Assembly (NCBI GenBank): GCA_028023455.1
Contig: JAQFVV010000055.1
Location: 6,044,030 to 6,108,029 of the forward strand
Direction of reading: 5' to 3'
Length of the DNA: 64,000 nt
From: Epiperipatus broadwayi
Taxonomy: Eukaryota > Onychophora > Udeonychophora > Euonychophora > Peripatidae
Shown here: piece by piece, positions 27,601 to 42,600 of the stretch
Numbering within the stretch: the first letter of the stretch is position 1
How the letters are laid out: every line of letters begins with the position of its first letter
Made by a program: the position numbers and the translations under genes
Notes under the pieces: generated by a model
Told to the model about the DNA's origin: nothing
What the model saw: the letters and a program-made list of their open reading frames with translations, nothing else
Database searches by the model: none

Positions 27601-30600
27601 AAAGAATATTGGAATTTGAAATATACATACAGTATATTTACAGCCTTTCATTTTAAATTGAAAATAGAAGAATTCCAGCTTCTAAGAACTAAAGGAACAC
27701 TAATATTTTTTTATTTTATGTATGTATTATGACATGCATACATCAAGTAATTTGTTTTAGTTTTTCAATTCTACTTAGTTTTATACAATTTTCGAGTTTA
27801 AGTCGAGTTGGTAAAATATATATCAAAACACATTAAAAATATAGAGGTTTTGAATTTTCAAATCATTTCCAAATATAAAACTTTACTTAATGTGGTAGAA
27901 TTAATAATTAAGAGACCACAAATATGTGGCTCTAAGTAAACTAGTCCATGACTTTGGAGGTACTTCCTAAATTGCTTCATTTGCTTCCCATTAAATTTTA
28001 AATAAACCATTCAAAAATAAAGATGCCAACATGATATTAGACACATATACTACATATATAAACAGAAAAGATTCTAAAGTAGATTCACACTCTTGTTTCA
28101 ATAAAACATACTTAAAAATAACTAAGAAAGTATAAAACTATTTGAAAACACTATTTAAACAAAAATGAACAAAATACCACTACAGCAAAATACATTTAAA
28201 AAAAAACAATAATAAATAAAACTATTTTTTGACTACTTTACATACATCATATATCCATTTTACAGCATGCATTTTCAGTTTAAAAGATATTTTACCTGAA
28301 GATTCATTGTGCACCATTCGATTATAATCTGCATACAAACACTTAAAAACTTCATATAAAATGTCCTCCACAATTACTGGCCCAATTTCTGGTTTATCAA
28401 ACAAGCTGATCAAGATCCTGAAAGGCTTCAAGTTAGATATTCCTTTTTGTTCCGGATTCCCTAAGTTTTCCTGTAAATTCTGTTTTAATGACAAAATTAA
28501 AGCTTCTTTGGAGAAAGTATCAAAATAAACACAGGTTGAAGCAGATTCTGAACTAGTGACACTGTCGCTTCGGCTGACAGGGGAATAAAATGCTGAGGAT
28601 TGGTCCAAAGAAGTTTCAGAACCCAGCAACCAGGAAAAAAGCCGGCGATTCAGTGACATATCTCTGCGCAAAAGTACATTAGTTGCAGCCTTGATGATTT
28701 TAATCATATCCGTTTTTAAAAGTTGACTATTGTGTAGAGGAAACCCGAGTAAAAGAAAATCCAGCGCACTTCGTTGTACTAACACGCTGCTGTCCTCGAC
28801 TGTATAACATAATGCCTGAACCTAAAAATCAAATGGATTTTGGTCAAATATGTTAAAAATTGTTATTTAAAAAAATACTTTCAACAAATAATTAAAATTA
28901 ACTTAAAAAATTGTTTTTGTGAGAAAAAATATTACAGTTACGTATTTAAAACTTTGTAAACAGTTTTAATTATTATAGAGTTGTTTTTTTCTATAAAACT
29001 ATTTTCAAAATGGGATACACTTAGTAAATACTATTATTAAAAGATGTCTGATAAGAAAAGTGTGGAAAAAGACTACAATGTATTCCAGTGAAAAGATAAC
29101 TGGATAATGGTTCTCTCTCCAAGCTGCCTGCAACGCCATCTCTGAATCATAGACACATAGTTTAGCTAAACATCCCAGACATTTTAAGACACTAGTATGT
29201 CTGGATCACAAGTTATGATATGATATTTTATTTCACAATGGAACAATACAATGACATTACATTTTGCTTTAAATAGGTCAAAACTGCTATCAAAACATTT
29301 GAAATGAATCAAACTGTATATGGCAGTCAAGCCACAATTTGCAAGAACATTTTCGTTTTCAAGATTTTCTGATGGTAGGAAGAGCAATAAAGACGAGTGA
29401 TGAAGATATGAAACATGCTACCACTTTGTGATCCCAACATGCTAGCATCTTAAAATTTTTGTGAACTATACCGCTATGTGACACATGTTGATTTAAAACC
29501 TGCTGCAAACAGTTTGAAGAAACAACCAGTGACCTTTTCATTGAGATACTGTGTACATATCTATACATATGGATATAATAAAATTATACATGCGTATATT
29601 TAATTGAAATATAGGGTAAATATTTTTTAAAAATACCATTGTATCTATAGATGTTCCAATCATATAGAGCTGGTCTTCCATACTCTGTTTCTTGTTGAAG
29701 TGTGCCAAAATATAAGATAAAGCCGGAAGACGTATACTTGAATTACTTAGTATTATCTCCCATATACAACCATAAAAAATTGTCGGATCTGTCCCTTCAC
29801 ACATTCTTTCTAGTAAACTATTTGTCCTAAAATATATATATATCATAAATTATAAGTGTAATAATGCTCAAGGCTAAATGGGTTTATAAGTAATCAATGC
29901 ACTTAGACAATCCCAATATCAATAACGAGCTTGCCTTGACAACAGTTTGAGATTGTTGATTGTTATTGATATTGGGATTATCTTAAGTGTTGACTGTATA
30001 ACGCGCATATATATACATATAGATATATACATTGAATATCAAAAGCTAAACTAGTTAATATAATAAATCGGTATAGCAATTCAAAAACTAAATCATTATA
30101 CAAAATCAAATTTAAAAACATATTGATTAACAATGGTTTCCTTACCAAAACAGACTTTTCAAGAGCAAAAATGATACAAAACAATATAAATATTAGATGA
30201 TGGAAATAGTCCAATGTAAAAATACAAATATATACTATAAAAATCTCTTATAATTCCAACTCATATTCCAATTAACGTTAATATTAAAAAATGTTTTGAA
30301 CAAATTAATAGCTTTAGACGCATAAAACTTTACCAAGTAAGATTTTTTGATTTTTCTCTTCTTTTCATTTCTTTTCAAAGAAGACAATCTCTCGAAATAC
30401 AATCATGAATGTTAACACAGAATTGTGATATTTACATTTTATTCTTCTTTTAATATTAAAAGCAATGGGAATGGGAATTTGGAGAAAGTAGTCTGAAGTG
30501 TATCATTAAAATGATTGGTAATAGATTTTTTTTAAAAAATTGATTGCTATAATGGTCAAATATCCAATACATTTTATTTGTCCAAAATGTTATCATAAAT

Positions 30601-33600
30601 AAATAATCAATCAAACCAAGATCTATTAATAACTATATTATAATATTTATTGAACAGGCTTTCATCTCCATTAAGACTTTCTCAAGATATTATGTCTCAA
30701 TGGAGATGAAAGCCATTTCGATAAATATTATAATATAGTTATTAAGAGTTGTTTATTTCAATCTTATTTTGATTGATTATTTATTTAAATTTGATTTTGA
30801 TTAGTGATTTAGTTTTGAATTCGTGTTCTTAGATATATATTCTATTAAGTTTAAAAACAATATAAATTAATATTAGCTATTAAATAATACTGTGAATATA
30901 TAATCATTTTACTGACGAAATAATCTTCATATGCTCGTATACTATATAACAATCTCTCACAAAACCATTAAATATCACGATATTCTTTTCTTATAACAGC
31001 AGCAAATTTTTCCACACAACAGTGCTATCTAGTGCAAGCTCTGGTAATTAATAGATGTAGAAGGCGTGCATTATAATACCTATTCACTGCCTACCTATCC
31101 AATAATCCCCATAGACAAAAAACTAGTCTGGGAATATTGGATAGATAGGCACTGGATAGAGATTATAATACCCAACTTTCTAGCACCTATTAATTACCAG
31201 AGCTTACACTAGGTGGCACTATTGTGTGGGAAAATTTGCTACTATTTTAATCCTTCATAAGTTAGACTTTTCTAAAATTCATTTTAATAAATTTACTAAC
31301 AATGCTCTCAATTGCTGATATAATAATAAAATTAAAAATGAATCTGATTAGTTGTTAAATGTGAGAGTGTGATATTCACAACTTTATTACAATGATTTCT
31401 AAAGAGTCCAACTTGCGAAAGATTTTATAGTATATACACATATGAAAATTTCACGAGTCACATGATTATGGGTATATACAAACATACACAATATATATAA
31501 ACATACACAAAAACAAAGATAATAAAAGATATAAAATTTCATAAAATAAGCAAAATTATTATGCTAATAAATTATCAACACACTAAATGCCAGTGCAATC
31601 CAACTCTCACAATTGATTTCTAAGTAATTATCCTTTTTTGGTTAGGAGCCTTTTACTTGTGTCTCATCAGAAATTTAGCTGCACTGTCATCTATTGCCTT
31701 TTGTTACACTCATTGCATACCTATTTTGGCCTTGAAATTGAGTGATAGAAATCATTCCCTTGCATGATTAAATAAATGTAAAAGGAAATCATGTGACATT
31801 CAATAATGACATTTACTATTTATTTGCCAAGAGAGAAAAGGTGTATAGTTAGCATATTAAGTTCTTTGTACCATAATTAACTAATCTAATGTCAGACCTA
31901 TATAAGTATACTGTCAATTAGTTTGGATTCACAATTAGCCTGTTTAAATTTCAGGCTATTAACCGCCTTTGAATAACGGAGTCAAATATATGGTGAAAAT
32001 GAATGACAGACAGATATCAACTTGGTTTAATTAATATAAAGGATGAAAACTATGATGATTAGAAGCAATCCTGTGTATAGTAGTTAACAAATCAAGATTT
32101 GTTTATTATTATTTGGTACTGCCAAGTTGATAAAATGATTCTAGCAATCAAATGTCATTCTTCAAACTTATCAATATGTTGTATAATATTAAAAGATAGA
32201 TGATGGATCAAAAAATATAAAGAAGGTGGAACAGTAGACGAAACTATAAGAAAAAAAACATACTGGAAAGAAAAGGTATAGCAATGATAAATGGGATATC
32301 ATTGAATCAGAATATAACAAAAGCTGATAAGCAATGAATGTATGACACAATAATAAAAAGGATCAATATATATGTAAATAATAGTAAAACTTGGCAGTTA
32401 ACAGATAGGACAAAGAAAGGGAAACACGTAAATAAATAACATTCGAGAAATAATAGATAGAAAATGAAATCATAACAAAGGAAATTAGACCAGCAGAGTC
32501 CTATACAGAGAACATTTCAATAATGATTAGTGAAACAAATGTTAAACACTACTGGAAAAAGAAAAAAAGGGCATCAAAAGAAAAAGAATTGGTAAGAGGG
32601 AATATAAGAAAAAATTTTCAGAATGATTTATGGACTCACAGAGAGGTATAGTAACTGGAAATCATTGTAGAGTATTACAGTCAATAAGCAAAAAGATTAC
32701 AACTTCTCTACACATTATAGGTTTTTCCAATAAAATATATCTGTCCATAATATGATCAAATAAATGAATTTCAACCCAGATATCTATGTTTCCAATAAGA
32801 GGTCAGATTTAACAGATCAAAATTTACTTGTGCCTTTTCTTTAAGTAATGTTCATTCACCTTTTCTTGGTGATCATAGTATTCTCTGCAGTCTTTACCAG
32901 CATAACAATGCAAATGCATCGGTATGTTTCCTATCCTTCTTCAAAAGCCAACTTCATAATCAACAGTCTTAAAAAAAGACCACATCTTAAAAATCTCTGA
33001 CCATTATTTTTTTCATCTCTAAAAATCTTTTCCAGGCTTTCTTTATTGCATCTCTACCATGTTTTCGATTGCAAATGATTTCTTAACTCCTTTTCATCTC
33101 TAAAAATCTTTTCCAGGCTTTCTTTATTGCATCTCTACCAAGTTTTCGATTGCAAATGATTTCTTAACTCCTAGATCAATTGCTGATGATGAGCGATTAA
33201 ATTCGGCAACACCAATCAACATTTCTGCAACTTCACCACCAACTTTCCTCCATATTAACTGTCATCTTATTTTTTCCATGTTTTCTTTCATTTTTCTATT
33301 AAGTGTCTTCAGAGTTTTCCATTTTTGTCTACCTCCCTCCACACATACCTATCAATCCTTAATCCATCTTCAACTTTGTTCAATTTGTCTTATCTTGTTA
33401 CATATTCAGTAGACAAACTGAATAGATGGAATAGCAGTAAACAAACTTCTCATTTAATACTTTTATTGCTGGAAAATAGGGCTGGTTGCCCACAATTCGT
33501 CTAATGGTTACTTTCTGGCCTGTATATGATCTATCATAAGAACAATGAAATGATATGGTACATCACAATTGGCTAAGAGTATTCTTGATTTAGCACAGTC

Positions 33601-36600
33601 AAATGAATCAAAGGCCTTGTTGAAATCAATAAAGCACATATTGACTTATTGCTAGTATTTTATGAGTTTCAACTATCCAGCATAAATCAGCAATAAAATC
33701 TCAAAAAAATGCCTTGACTTTTCTTTAAATCAACTTCTACTTTTGTAAGATTTTAATAAATGCTAAACCATTTTCAAGGTAATCATATTCGCATGTGAGA
33801 TATAAAGATATTGTACACTATTTTGTTAATATTTATCAAAATTCCAGTTTGTAAATCACCAAGTGATTTTTCTTAAGGCTATGATTATGTAATAACGAAA
33901 CTCTGAAAGCGCTCAGCCTACATAAATTCTTATATGGAATAGTTTCACCTTCAACGCATTATTAATTAATTTATCTAATTTATTCTAATTTAATCAGTAC
34001 TTTTATTAATTTCATCAATGGTAATGTCCACATGCTTAGACTAATCTGACTTCATCATTCATTGCTTAGAGATCCTGAATAAAGGGAACTTTTTTAAAAA
34101 ATATTCTGGTTTGATATTTTTTGTAAGAAAAAAATGTTCTGCTTTGATGTTTTTGTGGATATAGCTCTTTGGTAAACTCCTTAAATCTATTAGACTTTTA
34201 TTACATAACTAATAATCTCTTACCATTGGCATTTTTCAATAGACCTACTCAAGGGCCATCTATTGTCAACTTGAGTAATCAGTGGATACCAGATGGTGTC
34301 GTGCTATAACATTGCCACCCCTAGAACAGCTTTTGGCTTTTACTTTCATTGCTAGTTATGTATTAGACCTGCTGTGATATTTCACATACATATCAGTCCT
34401 CTGATAAATTTAGGAAATGCTGCTCATGCTTGCAAAGATAGAATGCCATACCTTTTAACAATGGGAGGGGGTGTTCATGATCGCAGAATGTTGTATTAAA
34501 AACTAACAACCCACTAATCCCGAAGACTAATGTGTAAACCTGAAAAAGTAAATTTTTAACAACACTAAAAATATGAATTTGTACATAAAAATAATAAACA
34601 CATTTTGATACCAAAGAAATACAAATAGTTGTGAGTTTTTAATACGGCATTCTGCTGTCACAACCCCCCTCCCCCACTGGAAAAATGTATGACATTCTGC
34701 CATTGCAAACATGGGCAGCAATTCCCAAATTTATTGGCAGACTGATACATATGGGAAATGTACCCTTTCATTAATGAAGACTAGAATTCAAAGCTGGAAC
34801 TAATGCATCTAAAAGCCACCTTTTACTCCTTGATATAATTCATGATAATAGCCTGAAAAAAAAAAAGTTAAGACTTTGAACCCAACACTTATTTGCACTT
34901 ATCTGATCATTATTTGGCAAATAGCTCAGGTTCAACATTTTAGAATCTTTTTTGAATTCCAGGTTATTAAGCTTGAATATTATACAGAGGGATAAGGTTG
35001 CTGTTAGATATATAAGCATATTTAGTTCCAGCTTTGAATCCTAATTTTCAATGATAAAGGCAAAAGACAGAACTGATTTGAGAATGGGATAGCTTAGCAT
35101 TAAACTATATGCGCACACATATTCAAATTTATAACAGATAGCTCTAGAGTAGGACGAAGAGAATTGCTCTTGGAAACATGGGTGATAATTAGAGCATTAT
35201 ACCTTCTCATTTTCACTGACTCCTCAAACTTCCAATAGATAGGTTCCAGAGTACAATGACGAGAACTATTTTTGGATGCACGTAAATGATATAGCAGTAT
35301 ATCATTTAATATCCATTGGTTACTTAGATGGCTCTAGAGTAGAGTGAAGAGACCAGCTTATGGAAGCACAAATAAAACAGCACTATACCATCTGGCACAC
35401 ATTGATAGTAGAAAGCTCTAGAGTAGGATAAAGAGAACTGCTCTTAGAAATACCAGAGTGGTATTGATCTGTACCATCTGATATCCAATGATTAATCAGA
35501 CTTGCAGTAAATGGCTCTAGTGTAGTGTTTAGAGAACTGCTCTTAGATGTATGAGTGATATTATAGTAATATACCAATACTCAGACTTAAACTAGATGGC
35601 TCTAGAGTAGAATGAAGAGAACTATTCTTGAAACCATAAGAGTAATATTATAGAACTATATCATTTGGTTTTGGGCTTCCAGTAGATGGTTCTAGAGTAG
35701 GATAAAAAACAGTCCTTGGAAACCATATTGTTCTATATCATCTGGGACTGCATGGATTTCTTAGGCTTACAGTAGATCGCTGTAGAGTAGGGTGAAGAAA
35801 ACTGCTCTTGGAAGCATATGAATGATATTACAGCAGCATACCATCTGGTATCCATGAATTTAGCCAGGCTCATTGTAGATGATCCTAGAGTAGGATGAAG
35901 ACAATTGCTCTTGGAAGCATATGGGTGATGTTATAGCATTATACCACCTGGAGTCCATTGATAACTAAGGCTTATAGTAGATGAATCTAGAGTAGGATGA
36001 AGAGAACTGCTCTTGGAAGCATATGAGCCATATTATAATACTAAACCATCTGGTATCCAATGACTACTCAAACTTATCAATACATGGCTCTAGAGTAAGG
36101 TGAAGAGAACTGCTCTTGGAAGCATATGAGTGACATTACAGCACTATACCATCTGGTATCCATGGATTAGTCAGGCTCACAATAGATGGCTCTAGAATAG
36201 GATAAAGAGATTTATTCTTGCAAGAGCACATGAGAAAGCCATGTGATACTGCTGCAAGTATAAATCTATTAAGGATTGGATTTATTAATCTTTAATAAAA
36301 TTGCCAAATTACTCAGATAAGTTCAAACTGTCTTATTATGGGCACTACAAAGCATAAGATTTCTCTTTTCAAATATGTTAAATAACAATCATTTAGTAAA
36401 AAAATGTTCACAAAACTACAAAAAGAGAAAAAATAAAACCTTTTACCTATCATAATACTCTGAACCTTCTTCGAGGCCTGGTAAAATACCTAATAAGAAT
36501 CCACTAAGTCCTGGCTTTAAACTTGGTCCCAAAGGTATAAAATGATTTTCATATATACCTAACAATACAGGTTTGACATTCATAGCAGCATTTCCAAATA

Positions 36601-39600
36601 ACGGAAACAATCCAGCACTGTAAATAAATAATTCCTGAGTCAAACGATTGGTGCCCATACACTTGAATATAATATCGTATGTCTCCAGAGCTTTGAGGTG
36701 AACTCCGCTCGGCAGTGCAGGATGCATACATTGGGATAATCTTTTACTAATTGTTATCCTCTTTGGAATAATTGGATATTTGACATGTGCTAGTAGGATC
36801 TACAAAAAAAAAAAAAATAGAAAAGATAATAAATGACAATTAAAAACCTTATTTGCTTCACATGCTTTATAAATTTAATTTTTGCAGTATATATATATAT
36901 ATATATTAAAAATAATAAATAAAACTGTAATTAATTATTATATACCATTATATTTATTATTTTTATTACAATAGTTTTTTTAATTAACAGATATTTTATT
37001 TGTATTATATATATATATACATATAAGCACACACAATATCCCAGTAAAAAGATAACTGGTTCTTTCTTAAAATTATCTGCAATATTGTCTCTGAATCAAC
37101 ACTTATGGTACATAGCCACAAAATTTAGCTGAATTTTAAAATACCAGCATTTCTGGATCAAGAGTTATATGAAATGTGGCAGTGTTTCTTATCTTTGTAG
37201 ATTGTCTTCAATGTTTTTTCTGCCACTATATAATCTTGCAGACGACCTGAAAAATATTTGTGACTCATGGCATTACTGTCACACACAGGACTGGATGAAA
37301 TTCAGCAAGCCGGGTTGGTCATCCTAATGGTTATAGGCTCCATGCTGAAGTAAAGTTCTTAGGTAGCTTCTAGCTACAAATGCTTATTAGTTTAGCTGCA
37401 GATAGAAATTCTACATACTCCATGACCAAGCAAAAGGAAAGACCAAAATTATTTTCTGAGTCAGCCAACTTTGCAAAATATAATTTTTTCTTTATTTAAA
37501 CAAGCCAGTAATTATTTTAATTACCCATGATTACAAAATTTGTTAATTAAACAAGCCAGTAATTATTTCAGTTGTCCGTGTTTACAAATTGTTCAGCATG
37601 TTTATAGGTAATACTTAACTGTCATAATACCTAAACATATCAAAACAGAGCAAAACTCTCCATACAGTATTGCCACCTGTGCTAAACAGAGTAATCAATG
37701 GATGCCAGAAGGCTTGTGCATAAAATCCCTATCTAATGAGTAGTTTCTGAGTTAGCCAACTTTGCAAAATATATTTTTTTCTTTATTTAAACAAGCCAGT
37801 AATTATTTTAATTACCCATGATTACAAAATTTGTTAATTAAACAAGCCAGTAATTATTTCAGTTGTCTGTGTTTACAAATTGTTCAGCATGTTTATAGGT
37901 AATACTTAACTGTCATAATACCTAAACATATCAAAACAGAGCAAAACTCTCCATACAGTATTGCCACCTGTGCTAAACAGAGTAATCAATGGATGCCAGA
38001 AGGCTTGTGCATAAAATCCCTATCTAATGCCTACTCATCCAATATCCCCAGGCTAGTTTCTGGCTTGTGGCCTTCGTCAGTGAGGAGCTTTGGATCTGAG
38101 AGCACTGCATCTAGATCTTAGGATCTAATGCAACCCACCAGCAACCACCTTTTATCTCTACTTAACTACAAAACTATGAGAATGAAATTGAAAACACAAA
38201 AAATATTTTCAATCTAAGCTCAATAGCTTATATAGTCATATGGGTCTGAACTCAGTTCAGCACCCATACATTTTGGTGTCTTTGGCTATTTTACAACCAT
38301 AGCCACCACTATCCTATTAGGCAGGATTGGTGTTAAACCATTAAGCATCACATGATCACATTTCTTATACTAGCACATTAATTGTTGATAAACAGAGCAA
38401 AACTCTCCATACAGTATTGCCACCTGTGCTAAACAGAGTAATCAATGGATGCCAGAAGGCTTGTGCATAAAATCCCTATCTAATGCCTACTCATCCAATA
38501 TCCCCAGACTAGTTTCTAGCTTGTGGCCTTCATCAGTGAGGAGCTTTGGATCTGAGAGCACTGCATCTAGATCTTAGGATCTAATGCAACCCTCCAGCAA
38601 CCACCTTTTATCTCTACTTAACTACAAAACTATGAGAATGAAATTGAAAACACAAAAAATATTTTCAATCTAAGCTCAATAGCTTATATAGTCATATGGG
38701 TCTGAACTCAGTTCAGCACCCATACATTTTGGTGTCTTTGGCTCTTTTACAACCATAGCCACCACTATCCTATTAGGCAGGATTGGTGTTAAACCATTAA
38801 GCATCACATGATCACATTTCCTATACTAGCACATTAATTGTTGATAAACAGAGCAAAACTCTCCATACAGTATTGCCATCTGTGCTAAACAGAGTAATCA
38901 ATGGATGCCAGAAGGCTTGTGCATAAAATCCCTATCTAATGCCTACTCATCCAATATCCCCAGATCCAAAGCTCCTCACTGACGAAGGCCACAAGCCAGA
39001 AACTAGTCTGGGGATATTGGATGAGTAGGCATTAGATAGGGATTTTATGCACAAGCCTTCTGGCATCCATTGATTACTCTGTTTAGCACAGATGGCAATA
39101 CTGTATGGAGAGTTTTGCTCTGTTTATCAACAATTAATGTGCTAGTATAGGAAATGTGATCATGTGATACCTAAACATATGTTTTAATTGGCATTTTAAA
39201 ATATTTCCAAACCATGAAACAAAACTTTAAAGAAATCAGTTTTCCAAGAATTTCAATTAATAAAAAGATAAGCTATTTGAGCAAAATTTTCTTAGTTATT
39301 ATTTAATTAAGCTTTGTTTCTATAACATAATTTTTAAAACAAATTTACTCTAGTGCCTCTCTGAGGAGTGCCAAAGCACAAAACCATGGTCAGAGGTTTG
39401 GAGGGGCTTCCTGACAGAGGTATTTTAAATGCTTTCCCTGGCTAAGCATTTATCATAAAGCTTGTTGAGCAGTTGGCAATCCTCATTGTTTATATCTTAC
39501 AAGCTTAAGAGAATGGGGTCATGTGATCTATGACTCTATTTTTCATTTGACTATTTACTTGAAATAAATTTGGTTTTTATTTTTTTAACACTAAATTAAA

Positions 39601-42600
39601 AATTGACATAATTTGATTTTAAGCACTGACCTTATTTAATGTGTGTGTGTGTTTATAATAGAAATCTAAATTTGATAGAAAAATAGAAATTGAATTTGTG
39701 AAAGTTAAAAATTTTAATTTACAATTGCCAACTACTATACTTTTAAATATAATTTATAAATTGAGATAGTAAGAGTATCTATCTCAATAATAATTAGCAG
39801 AAAAAATCAAATAAATTAATTGGTTCAATTGCTTTAATTTTTTTAAATTCCCACAGAATCATCTTTTCAATTATTCTGTTCGAAAGTATCCAAGTAGCAA
39901 TAATATACCACATTCATACTGTTGTCCGGTGAATTTTTTTCTCCCCATACTTCCATCAATTGATAAATCTTTGATGACTATCCCCAAAAGTTTGATGGAA
40001 TGCATTCATCTGCCATGAACTATAACCTGGATTCAAATCTGGGTTGAGTAATTTGGAAAGATTTTTAAAAGACAGAATTTTTTATTCCAGTAATCAGCTC
40101 ATAGCAAACAGCAATATTGGTTAGTAAATGGATACCTAGCTATTACCCATTTAAGGATAAAACAGAGTTAAAAAAACTACTCGAATCTTCAACATTCAGA
40201 AATTGGCAATCCTAGCGAGCATTGCCTTTTTCTTCACTTTCTCTACGAAGTTTGATATTCAACATTGATCGGTAAATGAGTATCTAGATATTCCTAAATA
40301 GAAGTTAAAATAATTACGGTAAAATTGCACAAAACCAGCAACTGGAAAATCTAAGACACTGTATTCTCCTTCATTGTTCCTTTGTGGATATTTGGCCCAC
40401 AGTGGGCTATTTAAAAGCTGTTTTATCTTACCAGGCAGGAAGCTTGCAAATCTGTTTGGGCACAAGCTTTATTGTATAAAAATTGATTATTTTAGATGCA
40501 AATAAACAATCCGAACTTACTCTATCCAAATAAATAATCATTTAACCAATATATATACACATCTTTACCCTACTTAGTTAAAGCAATTGGTCCCCCAAAA
40601 CTCATTATTAAGTAAGAATATCATATGCACAATAAGCATTTATAATGATTGTCTATGGGGGAAAAAATTGGCCGGTTACTCCAGCTAAAAAATTACGCTG
40701 TAAATTGGGAATATTAACTTAAAAAAAAAAAAAAAACTTATTGAGCATATATAAAAACCCTTAACGTACATTATATGCTTGTGTAAACCGTGCTATTAAT
40801 GCAGGTATTCATTTAATAAAAAATATGCATTTATGTATGTATAATAATGCAACTTAAATCTATGCAAAAAGAAAAAAAACAGCTTAAAATTGTACTTCCT
40901 GTGATCCATTCACCAATTATCGTTATCCAGTTTGGGTTCCAAGCTCAAAGATTTTCTTGATTTTCTCATGATCATATTAGTTGCTACAATGACTTTAAAC
41001 AGAATCTTTTAAAAAAAAATGTTTAATATCACTACGAAAAGTACAGCAAAATAAACCAAGAAAGTGAAACTAAACTAGCATTTAACAATTTTTTTGTGTT
41101 CTTCCACACAAGTATTTTTCATTACACTAAAAAAAAAAATCCATACTGAATATTGTTTTTTTTAATTTGTACTACAGCATTATACTATATTATTTATGTG
41201 AAATTATTAAAATTAAAAAAAAAAACCAATGTTTAATAACAAATCATTTGATTGACCATAAAGACTAGTTATCTATCATTAATGTAACAAGAACCAAATA
41301 AACATACGATACATTACAAAAACTCAATCACAGTCAACTTTTAAAAAAAAAAGTCCAGCTTATTGAAAAAAGGAAATAAAAATCTAATACATTCTGGATT
41401 TGCAAAATTGTTTGTCTGAAATTTTAGATAATATTTATACTGTATACAATTTAAAATTTAATATTGATAGTACAAATGACCAAAAATTATTTTTAGTTTT
41501 ATGTCGAATGAAATTTATATTTTTTTCTCAGTATTGCAATTTTTTTACACGTGCAAAATGTCTCCATTGTTTTGGATATCTAAAAAGAATTACAAGATGA
41601 TTTAAAATCGGGGAAGCAGAGGGTTATTTATAATTTACATTTAGTAATTTTTGATATTAATTGTATAAATCTGAAATCGTTTTACTGAAAATATTTTACA
41701 TTAGTGATGGTAAACAGTTTCGATTTGACAGAAAAATTTTAATTCAAATTGACTAAATATTTTAGCTAATGTACGTACTGTACATTTTTAATTTTATGCT
41801 GAACGAATTTGCTATTTTTACAGTAGTGTTGATTTACATTCATGTACTGAATAAACGTTTTTATTTTTTTGCCTTTGTAATCATTAACAATGAAAATCTT
41901 TATTTTGGATATGTTATTTTAAAGAAATAGTAATTGCCTCATAAAAACAATGAATGGAAATGAAATAAAATACTGTACATTTATTAATCATATTTTAAGC
42001 TTATAATGAAAATATTGAAAGCAGCACTACAATGTTATGTTTTATGAATAAAATGTGTCATACAATTTCAGTATGAACATCACTATTTTGCATTTGGATG
42101 AGAAGAGTTTAGTAACTATTCTATGACATCATCGGAGTTACAAAATGGCTTCCATAAAATTTTCTTTAATTTTTTTTTTTTTATAATTGTTATAATGAAT
42201 AATCCAATGTAAATCAAAATAGTGGGTACAAATTGGTGATGATTGATGTTGTGAATCCTCGCATAAACGTCAAGCACTAAGCGAGGTAAAAGTGTATATA
42301 CGATGTAAATAAAGGAATAAAGAGAGAGATTTCTATGTAGTGACTAGGGAAATGAATTCGTAGCAATGATATTGCTAGGCAACTATCAAATATTATTGAC
42401 AACTTTTTAATCTTAACTATTTGCTGCCTTATACATATATATCTATCTTAGACATTCTCATTCAAATATGTTATCTAGAATTCATAACGAGGCAATCTTA
42501 ATAAACTTGCAAATACAATTTTACTTTTTATTTTAACTATGAGTCTGTTTACAAACAATACTAGGTAACGTATTGATTGAGAATGTTCCGAGATTAATTA

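Larger units (their letters stand above)
37928..39168 (-). mobile_element. Head-to-tail 456-bp hammerhead units ending in a foldback
   Basis: GCAAAACTCTCCATACAGTA starts at 37940, 38397 and 38853, a period of 456. Two units are complete; the third stops at 38962, where an inverted copy begins and runs to 39168. ATACCTAAACATAT flanks the whole insertion (about 37918-37931 and 39168-39181). Each unit contains a minus-strand hammerhead motif and a non-coding body. Units are nearly identical, so amplification is recent. The organisation resembles hammerhead satellites and retrozymes. Confidence 0.85.

Noticed and set aside
34393-34721. Minus-strand frames at 34393-34614 and 34527-34721
   Set aside because: They lie in repeat-derived DNA, overlap in different phases and show no domain.
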